This document shows positions 6,448-14,551 of a stretch of DNA of 16,448 nt, piece by piece. The notes under the pieces are model-generated. The model was not told the origin of the DNA and made no database searches. It saw nothing but the letters and a program-made list of their open reading frames with translations. The stretch is taken from NCBI GenBank assembly GCA_937943605.1, contig CALEAW010000051.1:1-16448 (forward strand), written 5' to 3'. Origin of the DNA: an uncultured Sutterella sp. GTDB lineage: Bacteria > Pseudomonadota > Gammaproteobacteria > Burkholderiales > Burkholderiaceae_F. The first letter of the stretch is position 1, and the number at the start of each line of letters is the position of its first letter. The position numbers were made by a program, and so were the translations under genes.

Positions 6448-7098
6448 ATGAACATGCTCGGCGTCCTTTTAGCTGGTGCTGCAATGCTCGTTGTTGCTGT
6501 ACTGGTCTGCTTTCAGGTCAAAAACCGTGGGCAGAAGGCACATGGGAAAAACATGTTCATCATGGGTTTCGGTGGTGTGCTACTTGTCTCGAGTCTCTGC
6601 GTTTATGCCACGTTAGGACGTTGGGGCGATTGGCAAAAGGCTGAGGTAGACCACGATGTGGATTACCTCCTTGCCGCCAAAGTAAACGAGGCGCGTCGTC
6701 AGGTGACATTTGCCCCTGATAGCGTGTCTGCACAGCGAGAATTCGCGCAGATCAGCCTTGAGGTGGGTCAGTACGAGGACGCTGTGAAGGCGATTGACAA
6801 GATGCTGAGTTTGGTCGGAGATCAACCAGACCTCCTTGGTATGAAAGTCTTCGCCCAGTATTACCGAGACGGTCGACAATTCACCCCTGAAACTCGTCTC
6901 GTCATTGATCGAGTGTTGACGATGAATCCTCTTGAGGTTCAGACTCGCATGCTCCTTGGTCAGGATGCGTTCCTCAACGGTCGATACGCTGAGGCCATCC
7001 AAGAATGGCGAACACTACTCGATGCCGGTGCTGCTCCTGAAAAGGCGCAGGCCCTTAAAAATGCGATTGCCAAAGCCGAAGCTAAGCTGAAGCGGTAA
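6448..7098 (+). CDS. nrfG: TPR haem-lyase subunit (NrfG/CcmI-like)
   Basis: A membrane-anchored TPR protein of 216 aa. Two membrane segments (residues about 4-21 and 38-56) are separated by a short basic loop. A YATLGRWGDWQ stretch, typical of the CcmI/NrfG family, leads into periplasmic TPR-like helices (SAQREFAQISLEVGQYEDAV, MNPLEVQTRMLLGQDAFLNGRYAEAI). In this family the TPR domain binds apocytochrome c and presents it to CcmF/CcmH. Those partners are encoded in the second unit, about 5.5 kb away. The start is set at ATG 6448, since GGAGA lies seven bases upstream; GTG 6445 is possible but closer to it. The two-helix layout favours CcmI-like, the size favours NrfG. It probably serves the CX15CH haem of MccA (inference). 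Confidence 0.75.
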   Translation: MNMLGVLLAGAAMLVVAVLVCFQVKNRGQKAHGKNMFIMGFGGVLLVSSLCVYATLGRWGDWQKAEVDHDVDYLLAAKVNEARRQVTFAPDSVSAQREFAQISLEVGQYEDAVKAIDKMLSLVGDQPDLLGMKVFAQYYRDGRQFTPETRLVIDRVLTMNPLEVQTRMLLGQDAFLNGRYAEAIQEWRTLLDAGAAPEKAQALKNAIAKAEAKLKR

Positions 7099-7141
7099 GC
7101 AATTTAACCGACAGATTTTCCTAACCCCGGGAAGTCTGTTC

Positions 7142-7837
7142 ATGGAGAACATTGTGAGCGAAAAGATCGACAGGAGAAAATTTCTCGCTGGTGCCGGTGC
7201 TAGCTCTCTCGTCCTCGTGTCCCTCGGCGGATGCGGTGCTGGACAGAAGCAGGAGCCCGGTAAGCCTCACTATGGGATGGTCTTTGACCAGAACAAGTGC
7301 GTAGGCTGTACCGACTGCAGAATCGCTTGTAACAAGACGAACCACCTCCCCGAAGGTGTCTCTCGTCTGTTGCTCGAACTGGAAAATAGCCAGATCGAAG
7401 GTTCGCGCGGTTACGCCGCCGACCGCCGCTACATTCGTGTTTCCTGCCAGCAGTGTCAGGATGCACCGTGTGTGACGGTTTGCCCGACGGGTGCTGCTCA
7501 TCGCGATCCCAAGACCGGTATTGTGACGATGGATGCTGACAAGTGCGTCGGCTGCAAGTACTGCATCGTCGCTTGCCCGTACAATGCACGATTCATCAAT
7601 GAGGAAACGAAGGTTGCCGATAACTGCGACTTCTGCCTGCATACGCGTCTCTCTAAGGGAGAACAGCCTGCTTGCGTTGAAGCCTGTAAGTACGACGCCT
7701 TGGTGTTCGGTGATCTCAATGATCCGAACGCGTACATCAACAAGCTGCTCGCTGTGAAGGATTCCGTTCGTATTCGTGCGGAACTCGGCACGGAGCCCAG
7801 CCTGCGTTACATCCCCATTGTTAAGCAAGGAGTGTAA
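7142..7837 (+). CDS. mccC: Tat-exported four [4Fe-4S] ferredoxin MccC (NrfC family)
   Basis: An electron carrier between the MccD quinol-oxidising subunit and MccA (231 aa). The N-terminus has a twin-arginine signal, DRRKFLAG, then a hydrophobic stretch ending LGGC, which also reads as a lipobox, so the protein may be a Tat lipoprotein. Four cysteine clusters give 16 ligands: C53/56/59/63, C102/105/110/114, C135/138/141/145 and C162/165/178/182. The sequence closely follows NrfC (YGMV, PEGVSRL, SCQQCQDAPCV, CPTGA, FGDLNDPN). ATG 7142 is used here. GTG 7154, with GGAGA five bases upstream, is an equally good start and would give a signal beginning MSEKIDRR. It is followed after two bases by mccD. 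Confidence 0.92.
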   Translation: MENIVSEKIDRRKFLAGAGASSLVLVSLGGCGAGQKQEPGKPHYGMVFDQNKCVGCTDCRIACNKTNHLPEGVSRLLLELENSQIEGSRGYAADRRYIRVSCQQCQDAPCVTVCPTGAAHRDPKTGIVTMDADKCVGCKYCIVACPYNARFINEETKVADNCDFCLHTRLSKGEQPACVEACKYDALVFGDLNDPNAYINKLLAVKDSVRIRAELGTEPSLRYIPIVKQGV

Positions 7838-7839
7838 AG

Positions 7840-8772
7840 ATGGACATTGCCATGAACTTTACACTGGGTTTGAGCCAGGGCGTCGCCTGGCCGTGGCCGA
7901 TTGCCGTGTACCTGTTCCTCGCAGGTATTTCCGGTGGCGCCGTTGCTGTGACGCTTCTTCTTAACTTGTACCGTAAGCAGACGGCTGTTAACACGCCGCT
8001 TCTCAAGGCCGCTAGTCTCACCGGCCTCGTGACGATTCTGCTCGGTATGGTGTGCCTGGTTCTCGACTTGACGAATCCGCTGGTCTTCTGGCGTATTCTC
8101 ATTTACTACAACCTGACTTCCGTGATGAGCATCGGTGTTATAGCGCTTCTGTTCTATATCCCGCTCGTCTTCGTGTTGACGCTCGTTGCTTTCCGTCAGG
8201 AAATCAAGAGCTGCGGCGCGTTGGCCTGGCTCGACGGTATCGTTGGCGTGTTTGACTCGATGCGCGGTGCTTTGCACTGGATCGTTTTGATCCTCGCGGT
8301 CACGATCTGTGCCTACACGGGCTTCTTGATCTCCGTCCTCGTCCGTTTCCCGCTCATCAACACGGCTGTGTTGCCGGCGCTCTTCGTGGCGTCTGGTCTC
8401 TCCGCCGGTGCTGCCGCTGCCAAGATCATGGCTGTTGGTTGCTTCGGTGAAGATCACCACAGTGCTGACATGAAGCTCTTGCACGGTGCTGAATGGCCCA
8501 TCATGGCCGCTGAAGCCCTCTGCATCTTCATGATCGCTGTCTCCCTGATCTGCGGTAACGCCGCTGCTCAGGCTGCTGTTGAGGCTTTTGTCTCTGGCAC
8601 GTGGTCTACCGTGTTCTGGGTCGGTGTGGTAGGTGTCGGCTTTGTGATGCCTGTGTTGCTGAACTTCGTGAAGTCTTCTGCGGGTCTCTATCTCGCTGGC
8701 TTCTGCAGCATCATCGGTATGCTCTGCCTGCGTCACTTCATCCTGTACGCCGGCCAGCTCTTCGGTCTCTAA
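7840..8772 (+). CDS. mccD: NrfD-type quinol-oxidising membrane subunit MccD
   Basis: An integral membrane protein (310 aa, about eight membrane helices) of the NrfD/PsrC family. It would oxidise menaquinol and hand electrons to MccC. The diagnostic N-terminal stretch WPWPIAVYLFLAGISGGA is at residues 17-34, and LTSVMSIGV corresponds to the conserved SxMSxG region. AAGGAG (7826-7832) stands seven bases before the ATG, and the gene follows mccC by two bases, so the pair is translationally close. It is the last gene before terminators at 8819-8913. The family call is firm; quinol type and direction follow from the NrfCD analogy. Confidence 0.92.
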   Translation: MDIAMNFTLGLSQGVAWPWPIAVYLFLAGISGGAVAVTLLLNLYRKQTAVNTPLLKAASLTGLVTILLGMVCLVLDLTNPLVFWRILIYYNLTSVMSIGVIALLFYIPLVFVLTLVAFRQEIKSCGALAWLDGIVGVFDSMRGALHWIVLILAVTICAYTGFLISVLVRFPLINTAVLPALFVASGLSAGAAAAKIMAVGCFGEDHHSADMKLLHGAEWPIMAAEALCIFMIAVSLICGNAAAQAAVEAFVSGTWSTVFWVGVVGVGFVMPVLLNFVKSSAGLYLAGFCSIIGMLCLRHFILYAGQLFGL

Positions 8773-8818
8773 TCTCTTTGCGAGACTTCTGATCGAAGTG
8801 TGCTGAGCATATGAAAAA

Positions 8819-8866
8819 GATTCACTAGGTTGCTTCGCTCGTTTCGGACGGGGCAACCAGTGAATC
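8819..8866. terminator. Large imperfect inverted repeat after mccD
   Basis: GATTCACT-A-GGTTGC pairs with GCAACC-AGTGAATC (14 bp, one bulged A), enclosing a 19-base loop. On the + strand it is followed by A-rich DNA, but on the - strand it is followed by TTTTT, so it would terminate best against antisense transcription. It may also protect the mcc message. Confidence 0.5.
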
Positions 8867-8890
8867 CAAAACAAAAATAATCAAACACTG

Positions 8891-8913
8891 TGCCCGTTAA
8901 GGGCAATTTTTTT
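8891..8913 (+). terminator. Rho-independent terminator of the mcc operon
   Basis: TGCCC-GTTAA-GGGCA stem-loop followed by A and seven T. It lies between mccD and the operator of the second unit. Confidence 0.75.
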
Positions 8914-8924
8914 ATCCGAAATTT

Positions 8925-8972
8925 GTTCAGATTTACTGAACACGATGTTCAGTTTTTCTGAACGAATAAAAT
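8925..8972 (+). promoter_or_regulatory. Tandem operator and promoter of the copper/haem maturation unit
   Basis: Two near-identical inverted repeats, GTTCAG-ATTTA-CTGAAC (8925-8941) and GTTCAG-TTTTT-CTGAAC (8947-8963), have centres 22 bp apart. They match the pair upstream of mccA. A -10-like TAAAAT follows at 8967-8972 with no good -35 box, so site 2 would cover the -35 region. This suits an activator, or a repressor that excludes polymerase. The expected start is near 8979, 25 bases before the nosL-like ATG. Confidence 0.75.
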
Positions 8973-9004
8973 AAGTTAGAAATCATCTGACAGAGGAGAG
9001 TGCA

Positions 9005-9505
9005 ATGACGATGTTGAAGAAAGTCGCAATGGTGGCTACTGTGGGCGCGTTTGCGTTCATGCTCGGTGGTTGTGGTGATGAAGCCGCCCAAAAGACGTAT
9101 CCTCCCGTCCCCTTTGAAAAACACGATCGCTGCCATCTCTGCGGCATGGTCATTGCACACTATGAAGGTCCTAAGGCTGAGGTGATTATTAAGGGCGCTG
9201 AAGATACACCGCTTAAGTTCTGCGCCGGGCGTGACGCGTTTACCTATGCGCTACAGCCTGAAAACAAGCGTCGTTTGTTGGCGTTTTATATTCACGACTT
9301 GGCGAAGACTGATTGGAATACGCCTGACGACAAATATTTGATTGCTGCTGATCAGGCGATGTATGTCTATGGTCACCGTCGCGAAGGTGTGATGGGCGAC
9401 GAACCTGCAGCATTTTCGGATAAGGCAGCTGCCGAAAAGTTTATGAAAGAGTGGGGTGGCAAACTCTATCAGTACAAAGATATCACGCTTGATTTGCTCG
9501 ACTAA
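9005..9505 (+). CDS. nosL: NosL-like copper-binding lipoprotein
   Basis: An outer-periplasmic copper chaperone of the NosL family (166 aa). The signal peptide ends in the lipobox LGGC23. The family motif C43-HLC46-GM48 follows at once after the linker, and a further C73 lies in KFCAGRDAF. NosL proteins bind Cu(I) and deliver it to NosZ in denitrifiers. Here there is no nosZ, and the operator is shared with mccA, so MccA is the likely recipient (inference, consistent with known mcc/sir clusters that carry Nos-type accessory genes). AGGAG (8994-8998) is six bases before the ATG; ATG 9011 is an alternative. First gene of the second operon. Confidence 0.88.
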   Translation: MTMLKKVAMVATVGAFAFMLGGCGDEAAQKTYPPVPFEKHDRCHLCGMVIAHYEGPKAEVIIKGAEDTPLKFCAGRDAFTYALQPENKRRLLAFYIHDLAKTDWNTPDDKYLIAADQAMYVYGHRREGVMGDEPAAFSDKAAAEKFMKEWGGKLYQYKDITLDLLD

Positions 9506-9516
9506 GGGAGCGGCGT

Positions 9517-10833
9517 ATGTTGACTTCCCTCTCTAAAGGGATGCGTCTATCGGTGGTGTCAGTCTTCTTGGCGTGTTTGGCGATGTCATCGCTTGCCGCA
9601 GACTATGTGGTGGATTCGCCCGAGTCGTTTGAAGATGCGTTTATTGATGTCGAAGATGGGGACACCATCACGATCAAAAAAGGCGTTTATATCCCTGAAG
9701 AACCGATTGAAATCTTTGCCCGTGGCATTACGATTCGCGGTGAAGAAGGTGCTGTGATTGATGCAGGGGGCGAAGGCTCAGGCATCATCATTCGAGTGCC
9801 GCGCGTGCGTGTAGAAAACCTCACGATTCGCAATTACGGGGGTGACCTCTATAACCGAGACGCTGGCGTCAAAGTCGCTGACGGCGCAGACAACGTAGTG
9901 CTTAAAGGCCTGACGCTAAAGGGGCCGGGTTTTGGCGTGCGTGCTGACCGACTGAGTGACCTCACGATTGAAAACTGCCGCATTGAAGGTGACCAAAAGC
10001 GGCATGTGTTAGACCGTGGTGATGGGGTCTTTTTGAATTATGTGAAGTCGGCTGACCTTCATAACAACCATTTGCGTAATGTGCGCGACGGGTTTTATTT
10101 TGAAAACGTCGACCGTGCGCGATCGAATGGCAACTTCTTTACGGGTGCTCAGTACGGGATTCACTATATGTATACCCGTGACTGCAGTGCTGACAATAAC
10201 CGCGCCATGGGTGTGCGCGGCGGCTATGCGCTGATGAGTTGCGAAACGGTGACGCTCACCAATAGCTACAGTGCGCGCAATATTGAATTTGGCATTTTGC
10301 TCAACGTTGCGGATCGTTGTTTTGTCAAAGATAACATCGTCGAAGGGGTGCATAACCCCAAAGGTCGTGCGGCGCTTGATAACGAAGGCAAAGGTATCTT
10401 TATTTATGGCCCTGGTAAAAACCGCATCACGCAAAACTATATTGCCAATAGCGATATCGGGATTGGCGTGGCGTTAGGTGGTGAAGGCAATGTCCTTTGG
10501 AATAACGCCTTTGTTGACAACCAAATTCAGGTGCGCTATGTCGGCGAAAAGCCTTTGGAATGGAGCCACGAAGGGCGCGGCAACTTCTGGAGTACCTATC
10601 TAGGTTGGGACCTTGATCACGATGGGATTGGGGACCGTGCTTATCAACCCAACGATAGCCTTGATCGAATTTTTTGGATCTACCCAGAAGCGCGTTTCTT
10701 GATGGATAGCCCTGTGACGGCTTTGTTGCGGTGGCTTGCGAACCAATTTGAAATTGACCGCGGTAAAGGGGTGACGGATTCACATCCGTTGATGACGTCA
10801 CCGATCGTGCCTCCTTCTGACGAGAAAAAATAA
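9517..10833 (+). CDS. nosD: NosD-like periplasmic beta-helix protein
   Basis: A periplasmic copper-maturation factor of 438 aa. After a signal peptide (residues to about 28, SSLAADY) the protein is a right-handed beta-helix of CASH/parallel-repeat type, seen as repeated short strands with N-rich turns (ITIRGEEGAVIDA, VRVENLTIRN, NVVLKGLTLKG, DLTIENCRIEG). The NosD hallmark GNFWSTYLGWDLDHDGIGD begins at about residue 355, and SPVTALLRWLANQFE follows. GGGAG stands six bases before the ATG. Its stop overlaps the nosF start (TAATG), indicating translational coupling. In NosDFY systems NosD works with the ABC transporter NosFY to load copper onto the client enzyme. Confidence 0.92.
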   Translation: MLTSLSKGMRLSVVSVFLACLAMSSLAADYVVDSPESFEDAFIDVEDGDTITIKKGVYIPEEPIEIFARGITIRGEEGAVIDAGGEGSGIIIRVPRVRVENLTIRNYGGDLYNRDAGVKVADGADNVVLKGLTLKGPGFGVRADRLSDLTIENCRIEGDQKRHVLDRGDGVFLNYVKSADLHNNHLRNVRDGFYFENVDRARSNGNFFTGAQYGIHYMYTRDCSADNNRAMGVRGGYALMSCETVTLTNSYSARNIEFGILLNVADRCFVKDNIVEGVHNPKGRAALDNEGKGIFIYGPGKNRITQNYIANSDIGIGVALGGEGNVLWNNAFVDNQIQVRYVGEKPLEWSHEGRGNFWSTYLGWDLDHDGIGDRAYQPNDSLDRIFWIYPEARFLMDSPVTALLRWLANQFEIDRGKGVTDSHPLMTSPIVPPSDEKK

Positions 10834-11711
10834 TGAGTGTGATCGATTGTAAGCATTTGGTTTTCTGCCGCGGTGCGAAAACGGTTTTGAACGATGTGTC
10901 CTTTGAATTGTCTGAAGGACGTTTATTGGGTTTGATTGGCCACAACGGGGCAGGCAAGTCCACGTTGATCAAGTTGATCTTAGGATTGTTGAAACCCAAG
11001 GCTGGCGAATTGATGGTTTTGGGTGGTGCACCAGGCGCTTCGCCTTTAGATATCGGTTATTTGCCAGAAAACGTGAGTTTTTATGATGCAATGACCGTTG
11101 AAGAGCATCTCAACTATTTTGCGGGTCTCAAAGGTGTCTCGAAGGGGCGCATCAATGAGCTCGTTGACGAATTAGGTTTGGGCGTCGTTTTGAGACAACG
11201 TTTGGGGCAATGTTCTAAAGGCCAACGTCAGCGTTTAGGGTTAGCGCAAGCGCTTTTGACGCGCCCACGTCTTTTGATGCTTGACGAACCGACCGTGGGG
11301 TTAGATCCAGCGGCGTCGTCTCTGATGTATAAAGAGCTCTCCGCTTTGCGTGACGCAGGGTGTGCCGTGGTTGTATGTACCCATGAATTGGCGTTGGTCG
11401 AACCTTATCTTGATCAGGTGTTACTCTTGGCTGCGGGCGAATGCCGTGGCGAAGGGACGCTTGAAGAGTTACGAAGCCAAGCGAAATTGCCAGCCTTGAT
11501 AAGCCACATTCATAATCCTGAGGCCTTTAAGGATCCGCTTTTACAAAAGTGGGTACGGGGTCACCGATTGGCCGTGCCTGAGACTGAAGTCTCGAATGCG
11601 GTTAAATGCTTGACGTCTCAATATGGGGTCTATGACTTCCAGTTACGTAAAGCCGACCTTGGCATGATCTTTCAGCACTTCGTGTTGAATGTGCCTGTGA
11701 ATGAGCTCTAA
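10833..11711 (+). CDS. nosF: NosF-like ABC transporter ATPase
   Basis: The cytoplasmic ATP-binding subunit (292 aa) of a NosDFY-type ABC transporter. Walker A is GHNGAGKST (36-44), the Q-loop region is YLPENVS (76-82), the signature is CSKGQ (127-131, a variant of LSGGQ), Walker B is LLMLDEP (147-153) and the switch histidine is H184. A C-terminal tail of about 80 residues follows the ATPase core, as in NosF. The start codon overlaps the nosD stop. It energises the membrane partner NosY to drive copper insertion through NosD and NosL. Confidence 0.92.
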   Translation: MSVIDCKHLVFCRGAKTVLNDVSFELSEGRLLGLIGHNGAGKSTLIKLILGLLKPKAGELMVLGGAPGASPLDIGYLPENVSFYDAMTVEEHLNYFAGLKGVSKGRINELVDELGLGVVLRQRLGQCSKGQRQRLGLAQALLTRPRLLMLDEPTVGLDPAASSLMYKELSALRDAGCAVVVCTHELALVEPYLDQVLLLAAGECRGEGTLEELRSQAKLPALISHIHNPEAFKDPLLQKWVRGHRLAVPETEVSNAVKCLTSQYGVYDFQLRKADLGMIFQHFVLNVPVNEL

Positions 11712-11722
11712 GGAGAATGGGT

Positions 11723-12568
11723 ATGACGAATCATCAGACCATTGGCACAGGACGTTCGATCAGTGCCATAGAAACCATCCTCATTGTCGCGGGCAAAGAG
11801 CTTCGTGACTGTTTGCGTAGCCGCTGGTTGGTGTTTGGCTCTGCGCTATTTGCGATTTTAGGCTTGGCCGTCTTTTTTGGGACGGCAGCGATTGGGGGGA
11901 CGTTGCAGTATCAGCCGCTACCGAGCGTTATGAATTCGCTCCTTAGCTTGACGGTCTTTTTGTTGCCGTTATTAGCGTTGTTGCTTGCTTATGACGCCTT
12001 TGTGGGCGAAGCTGAGTCGGGGACATTGCTTTTGATGCTCACCTATCCACTTTCGCGTTTACAGTGGTTGACCGGCAAAGCCATGGGGCAAGGGGCTGCC
12101 TTGTTACTCGTTTTAGTGATTGGTTTTGCCGTGTTGCCGATCGTGCAAGCAACGCTTGACGTACCGTATGACATTAGTGCGCTCATTATGTCGCTAGGGG
12201 TGCTCATTTCGAGTGGGTGGCTCTTGGGGCTCATCTTTATGCTAATTGCTTATTGGGTGAGTTTGTCCGTACGTCACAAGGCGCAGGCGTTGGCACTTTT
12301 ATTAGTCGTTTGGTTTGTGGCCGTTCTCCTTTACGACTTAGGGCTCTTGGTGGTGAGTGTGGCGGGCGCTGATGTGCTTGGGCGTGAAACATTGACGGCC
12401 TTAATGTTGGCGAATCCAGCGAGTGTCTTTAGATTACTTAATCAGTCGGTGATTGGGGTGTTGTCTTTTAGTGTCCCGTCACCCGTGATACTGGTTGGCA
12501 TTCTCTTAGGGTGGATCGTGGTTCTCTTTGGGATTTGCGCTTTCACGTTGGGACGTCGTCGGCTTTAA
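11723..12568 (+). CDS. nosY: NosY-like ABC transporter permease
   Basis: The membrane subunit of the NosDFY transporter (281 aa, about six membrane helices), of the ABC-2 type: an N-terminal amphipathic stretch TILIVAGKELRDCLRSRWL precedes the first helix, and the conserved GEAESGTLLLML..PLSR stretch follows the second. The start is placed at ATG 11723, since TAAGGAG (11709-11715) lies seven bases upstream; ATG 11717 would be only one base from it. The Shine-Dalgarno overlaps the nosF stop, so the genes are coupled. After the stop comes a 90-base gap with a stem-loop before ccmF. Confidence 0.88.
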   Translation: MTNHQTIGTGRSISAIETILIVAGKELRDCLRSRWLVFGSALFAILGLAVFFGTAAIGGTLQYQPLPSVMNSLLSLTVFLLPLLALLLAYDAFVGEAESGTLLLMLTYPLSRLQWLTGKAMGQGAALLLVLVIGFAVLPIVQATLDVPYDISALIMSLGVLISSGWLLGLIFMLIAYWVSLSVRHKAQALALLLVVWFVAVLLYDLGLLVVSVAGADVLGRETLTALMLANPASVFRLLNQSVIGVLSFSVPSPVILVGILLGWIVVLFGICAFTLGRRRL

Positions 12569-12606
12569 AAAAGCTTGAATTTGATATTCGTCTTAAGCTA
12601 AATGAC

Positions 12607-12637
12607 TGGGTCAGTGCGGTAAAGTAGCGCTGACCCA
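12607..12637 (+). other. Stem-loop between nosY-like and ccmF-like genes
   Basis: TGGGTCAGTGC pairs with GCGCTGACCCA (11 bp with one T:G wobble) around a nine-base loop. There is no T-run after it, so it is more likely a processing or stability element, or a weak attenuator, than a full terminator. Confidence 0.55.
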
Positions 12638-12658
12638 ATAGAATCCAAGGACCCCAAA

Positions 12659-14551
12659 GTGATTCCTGAACTCGGCCACTTTTTGCTCATTATTGCCACA
12701 ATGACTGCTTTGCTTGCTCCTGCGGCGGTCTTTTATGGTGTGCGTACGTCGTCGCAGTATTATCGCGACTTTAGTCAGCCCGCGGCTTTATTAACGGCCT
12801 TGTCCCTCATAGGGGCAACGGCGGCGTTGGTTTGGTCGTTTGTGACCAATGACTTTTCGGTGGTCTATGTGGCTAACCACTCGAACACCAAGCTTGAGAC
12901 CGCCTATAAGGTCGCAGCGCTCTGGGGTAGCCATGAGGGCTCGATGCTCCTTTGGATTTTGTTGATGGCATTGGGCACAGCCTTCGCAGGGTTTTTGCGT
13001 TGTGACGATCCAGTCTTTAAAGCGCGTCTTCAAGGCTTGATGCTGATTGTCATTGCGGGCTTTAGTTTCTTTTTGCTGTTGACCTCAAACCCCTTTTTGC
13101 GTCATTTGCCGATGATGCCGCCTGAAGGGCGTGACTTAAATCCTGTGTTGCAGGACATTGGGATGATTCTTCATCCTCCTGTCCTATTTATGGGGTATTC
13201 AGGGCTAGCGCTCATGTTTGCCGCTATGGCGGCGTTACTCTTATCGGGCAAGTGGACCAGGGCTGCTGTCGACTTTACGACTAAGATTGCAATCGTAGCG
13301 TGGGCTTTCTTGACCGCTGGCAATATGCTGGGGTCTTGGTGGGCTTATAACGAACTCGGTTGGGGTGGCTGGTGGTTCTGGGATCCCGTTGAAAATGCGT
13401 CCTTTATTCCTTGGTTAACGACGACCGCGTTATTGCACGCCTTGATTCAAACGCGTCGGCGCGTTCAGTTACGTCGCTTGACCGTCTTTTTGACGCTGGT
13501 TGGCTTTGCACTTTGTCTTTTGGGAACCTTCTTGGTGCGCTCGGGGGCTATGCAGTCTGTACACGCCTTTGCGACGGATCCTACGCGTGGCATTGCGTTG
13601 CAGATTCTGGCTTTGGTGCTCTTAGTGCCAGCGGCCTTTCTTTATGCAGCGCGTATTGAACCAGTCTGCGCCGATAAAGAATGTCCCGTGACGCGTGACG
13701 ACGCCTTGATGACAGGCGCAGTGTTCTTACTGGTCGCCGCCGCCTTTGCGGTGCTGTTTGGGACCATCTATCCGCTTATTTATGAAGTCTTTGCGGGTCG
13801 CACGTTGACCGTTGGGGCGCCGTACTTTAATAGCTTTTTTGCGCCGATGGCCTTGATGGCGGCTGCAATGGCAGGTGCTGCGCAATTAGGGTTCAAGTCG
13901 TGGATTCGCTGGGTTGTTTGTGGTGTGTTGAGTCTGGGTGTCGCGGCAGCGGTGACCTTCACCACCAAACCCTTGGATGCCGTGATGACCTTTGCATCGA
14001 TTGCGGCAGCCACTTGGTTGATCACGAGCTCTATTTTGCATTGCGTGCCACTGAAAGCCCGTCAGATGAGTGTGGCCGCTTTGATGGCGCATGTTGGGAT
14101 GGCGGTTAGCATCATTGGGGCGGTCGGCGTTCAGCAGTACGAAAGTGAAGCCTTGGTACGTATGGGGCCGGGCTTAGGACGTCAGGTTGACAATGTGATT
14201 TTTGTCTATACCGAAACGCGCAACGTCAATAACCATTCTTATTACGCCAAGCAAGGGGTGATCGAAGTCCTCGACGCAAAGGATGAATCACTTATCACCA
14301 TTTTGCGTCCAGAAAGACAAACCTTCGTCGCCAACGGTATGCAGATGTCTGCAGCAGGGATTGATCACGGCTTTTTGCGTGACTACTACGTCTCGATGGG
14401 GAATCCTTTGTCTGACAACGAATGGCTCGTGCGTCTCTCAATTAAACCCTTGGCCGGTTGGATTTGGGCGGGTGGCCTCATCATGATTTTGAGTGCCCTT
14501 TGGATGCTGATCAGCCGTCGCCGTCTTGGCCAAAAAGGAGAAGCGTTGTGA
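12659..14551 (+). CDS. ccmF: CcmF/NrfE-type cytochrome c haem lyase
   Basis: A polytopic membrane protein of 630 aa that joins haem to apocytochrome c on the periplasmic side. The WWD motif WGGWWFWDP is at 235-243. Candidate haem-binding histidines sit close to the E. coli CcmF positions: H172 (ILHPP) and H302 (SVHAF) as the periplasmic pair, H260 (LLHAL) and H478 (MAHVG) as the membrane pair. H92 lies in WGSHEGSMLLW. The start is GTG, giving MIPELGHF as in the family, with AAGGA upstream. All key residues are present, so the enzyme looks active. Context suggests it is a dedicated lyase for the CX15CH site of MccA, as NrfE is for a special motif in NrfA; the general housekeeping Ccm system must be elsewhere. 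Confidence 0.93.
   Translation: MIPELGHFLLIIATMTALLAPAAVFYGVRTSSQYYRDFSQPAALLTALSLIGATAALVWSFVTNDFSVVYVANHSNTKLETAYKVAALWGSHEGSMLLWILLMALGTAFAGFLRCDDPVFKARLQGLMLIVIAGFSFFLLLTSNPFLRHLPMMPPEGRDLNPVLQDIGMILHPPVLFMGYSGLALMFAAMAALLLSGKWTRAAVDFTTKIAIVAWAFLTAGNMLGSWWAYNELGWGGWWFWDPVENASFIPWLTTTALLHALIQTRRRVQLRRLTVFLTLVGFALCLLGTFLVRSGAMQSVHAFATDPTRGIALQILALVLLVPAAFLYAARIEPVCADKECPVTRDDALMTGAVFLLVAAAFAVLFGTIYPLIYEVFAGRTLTVGAPYFNSFFAPMALMAAAMAGAAQLGFKSWIRWVVCGVLSLGVAAAVTFTTKPLDAVMTFASIAAATWLITSSILHCVPLKARQMSVAALMAHVGMAVSIIGAVGVQQYESEALVRMGPGLGRQVDNVIFVYTETRNVNNHSYYAKQGVIEVLDAKDESLITILRPERQTFVANGMQMSAAGIDHGFLRDYYVSMGNPLSDNEWLVRLSIKPLAGWIWAGGLIMILSALWMLISRRRLGQKGEAL

Noticed and set aside
3043..8772. Ammonia-forming nitrite reductase (nrf) operon
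   Set aside because: The NrfC/NrfD/NrfG-like genes suggest it, but the cytochrome has eight haem sites with CX15CH and no CXXCK, so it is MccA and not NrfA.
9005..12568. Nitrous oxide reductase gene cluster
   Set aside because: The nosLDFY-like genes suggest it, but nosZ and nosR are absent, and the flanking genes and shared operator tie the set to MccA.
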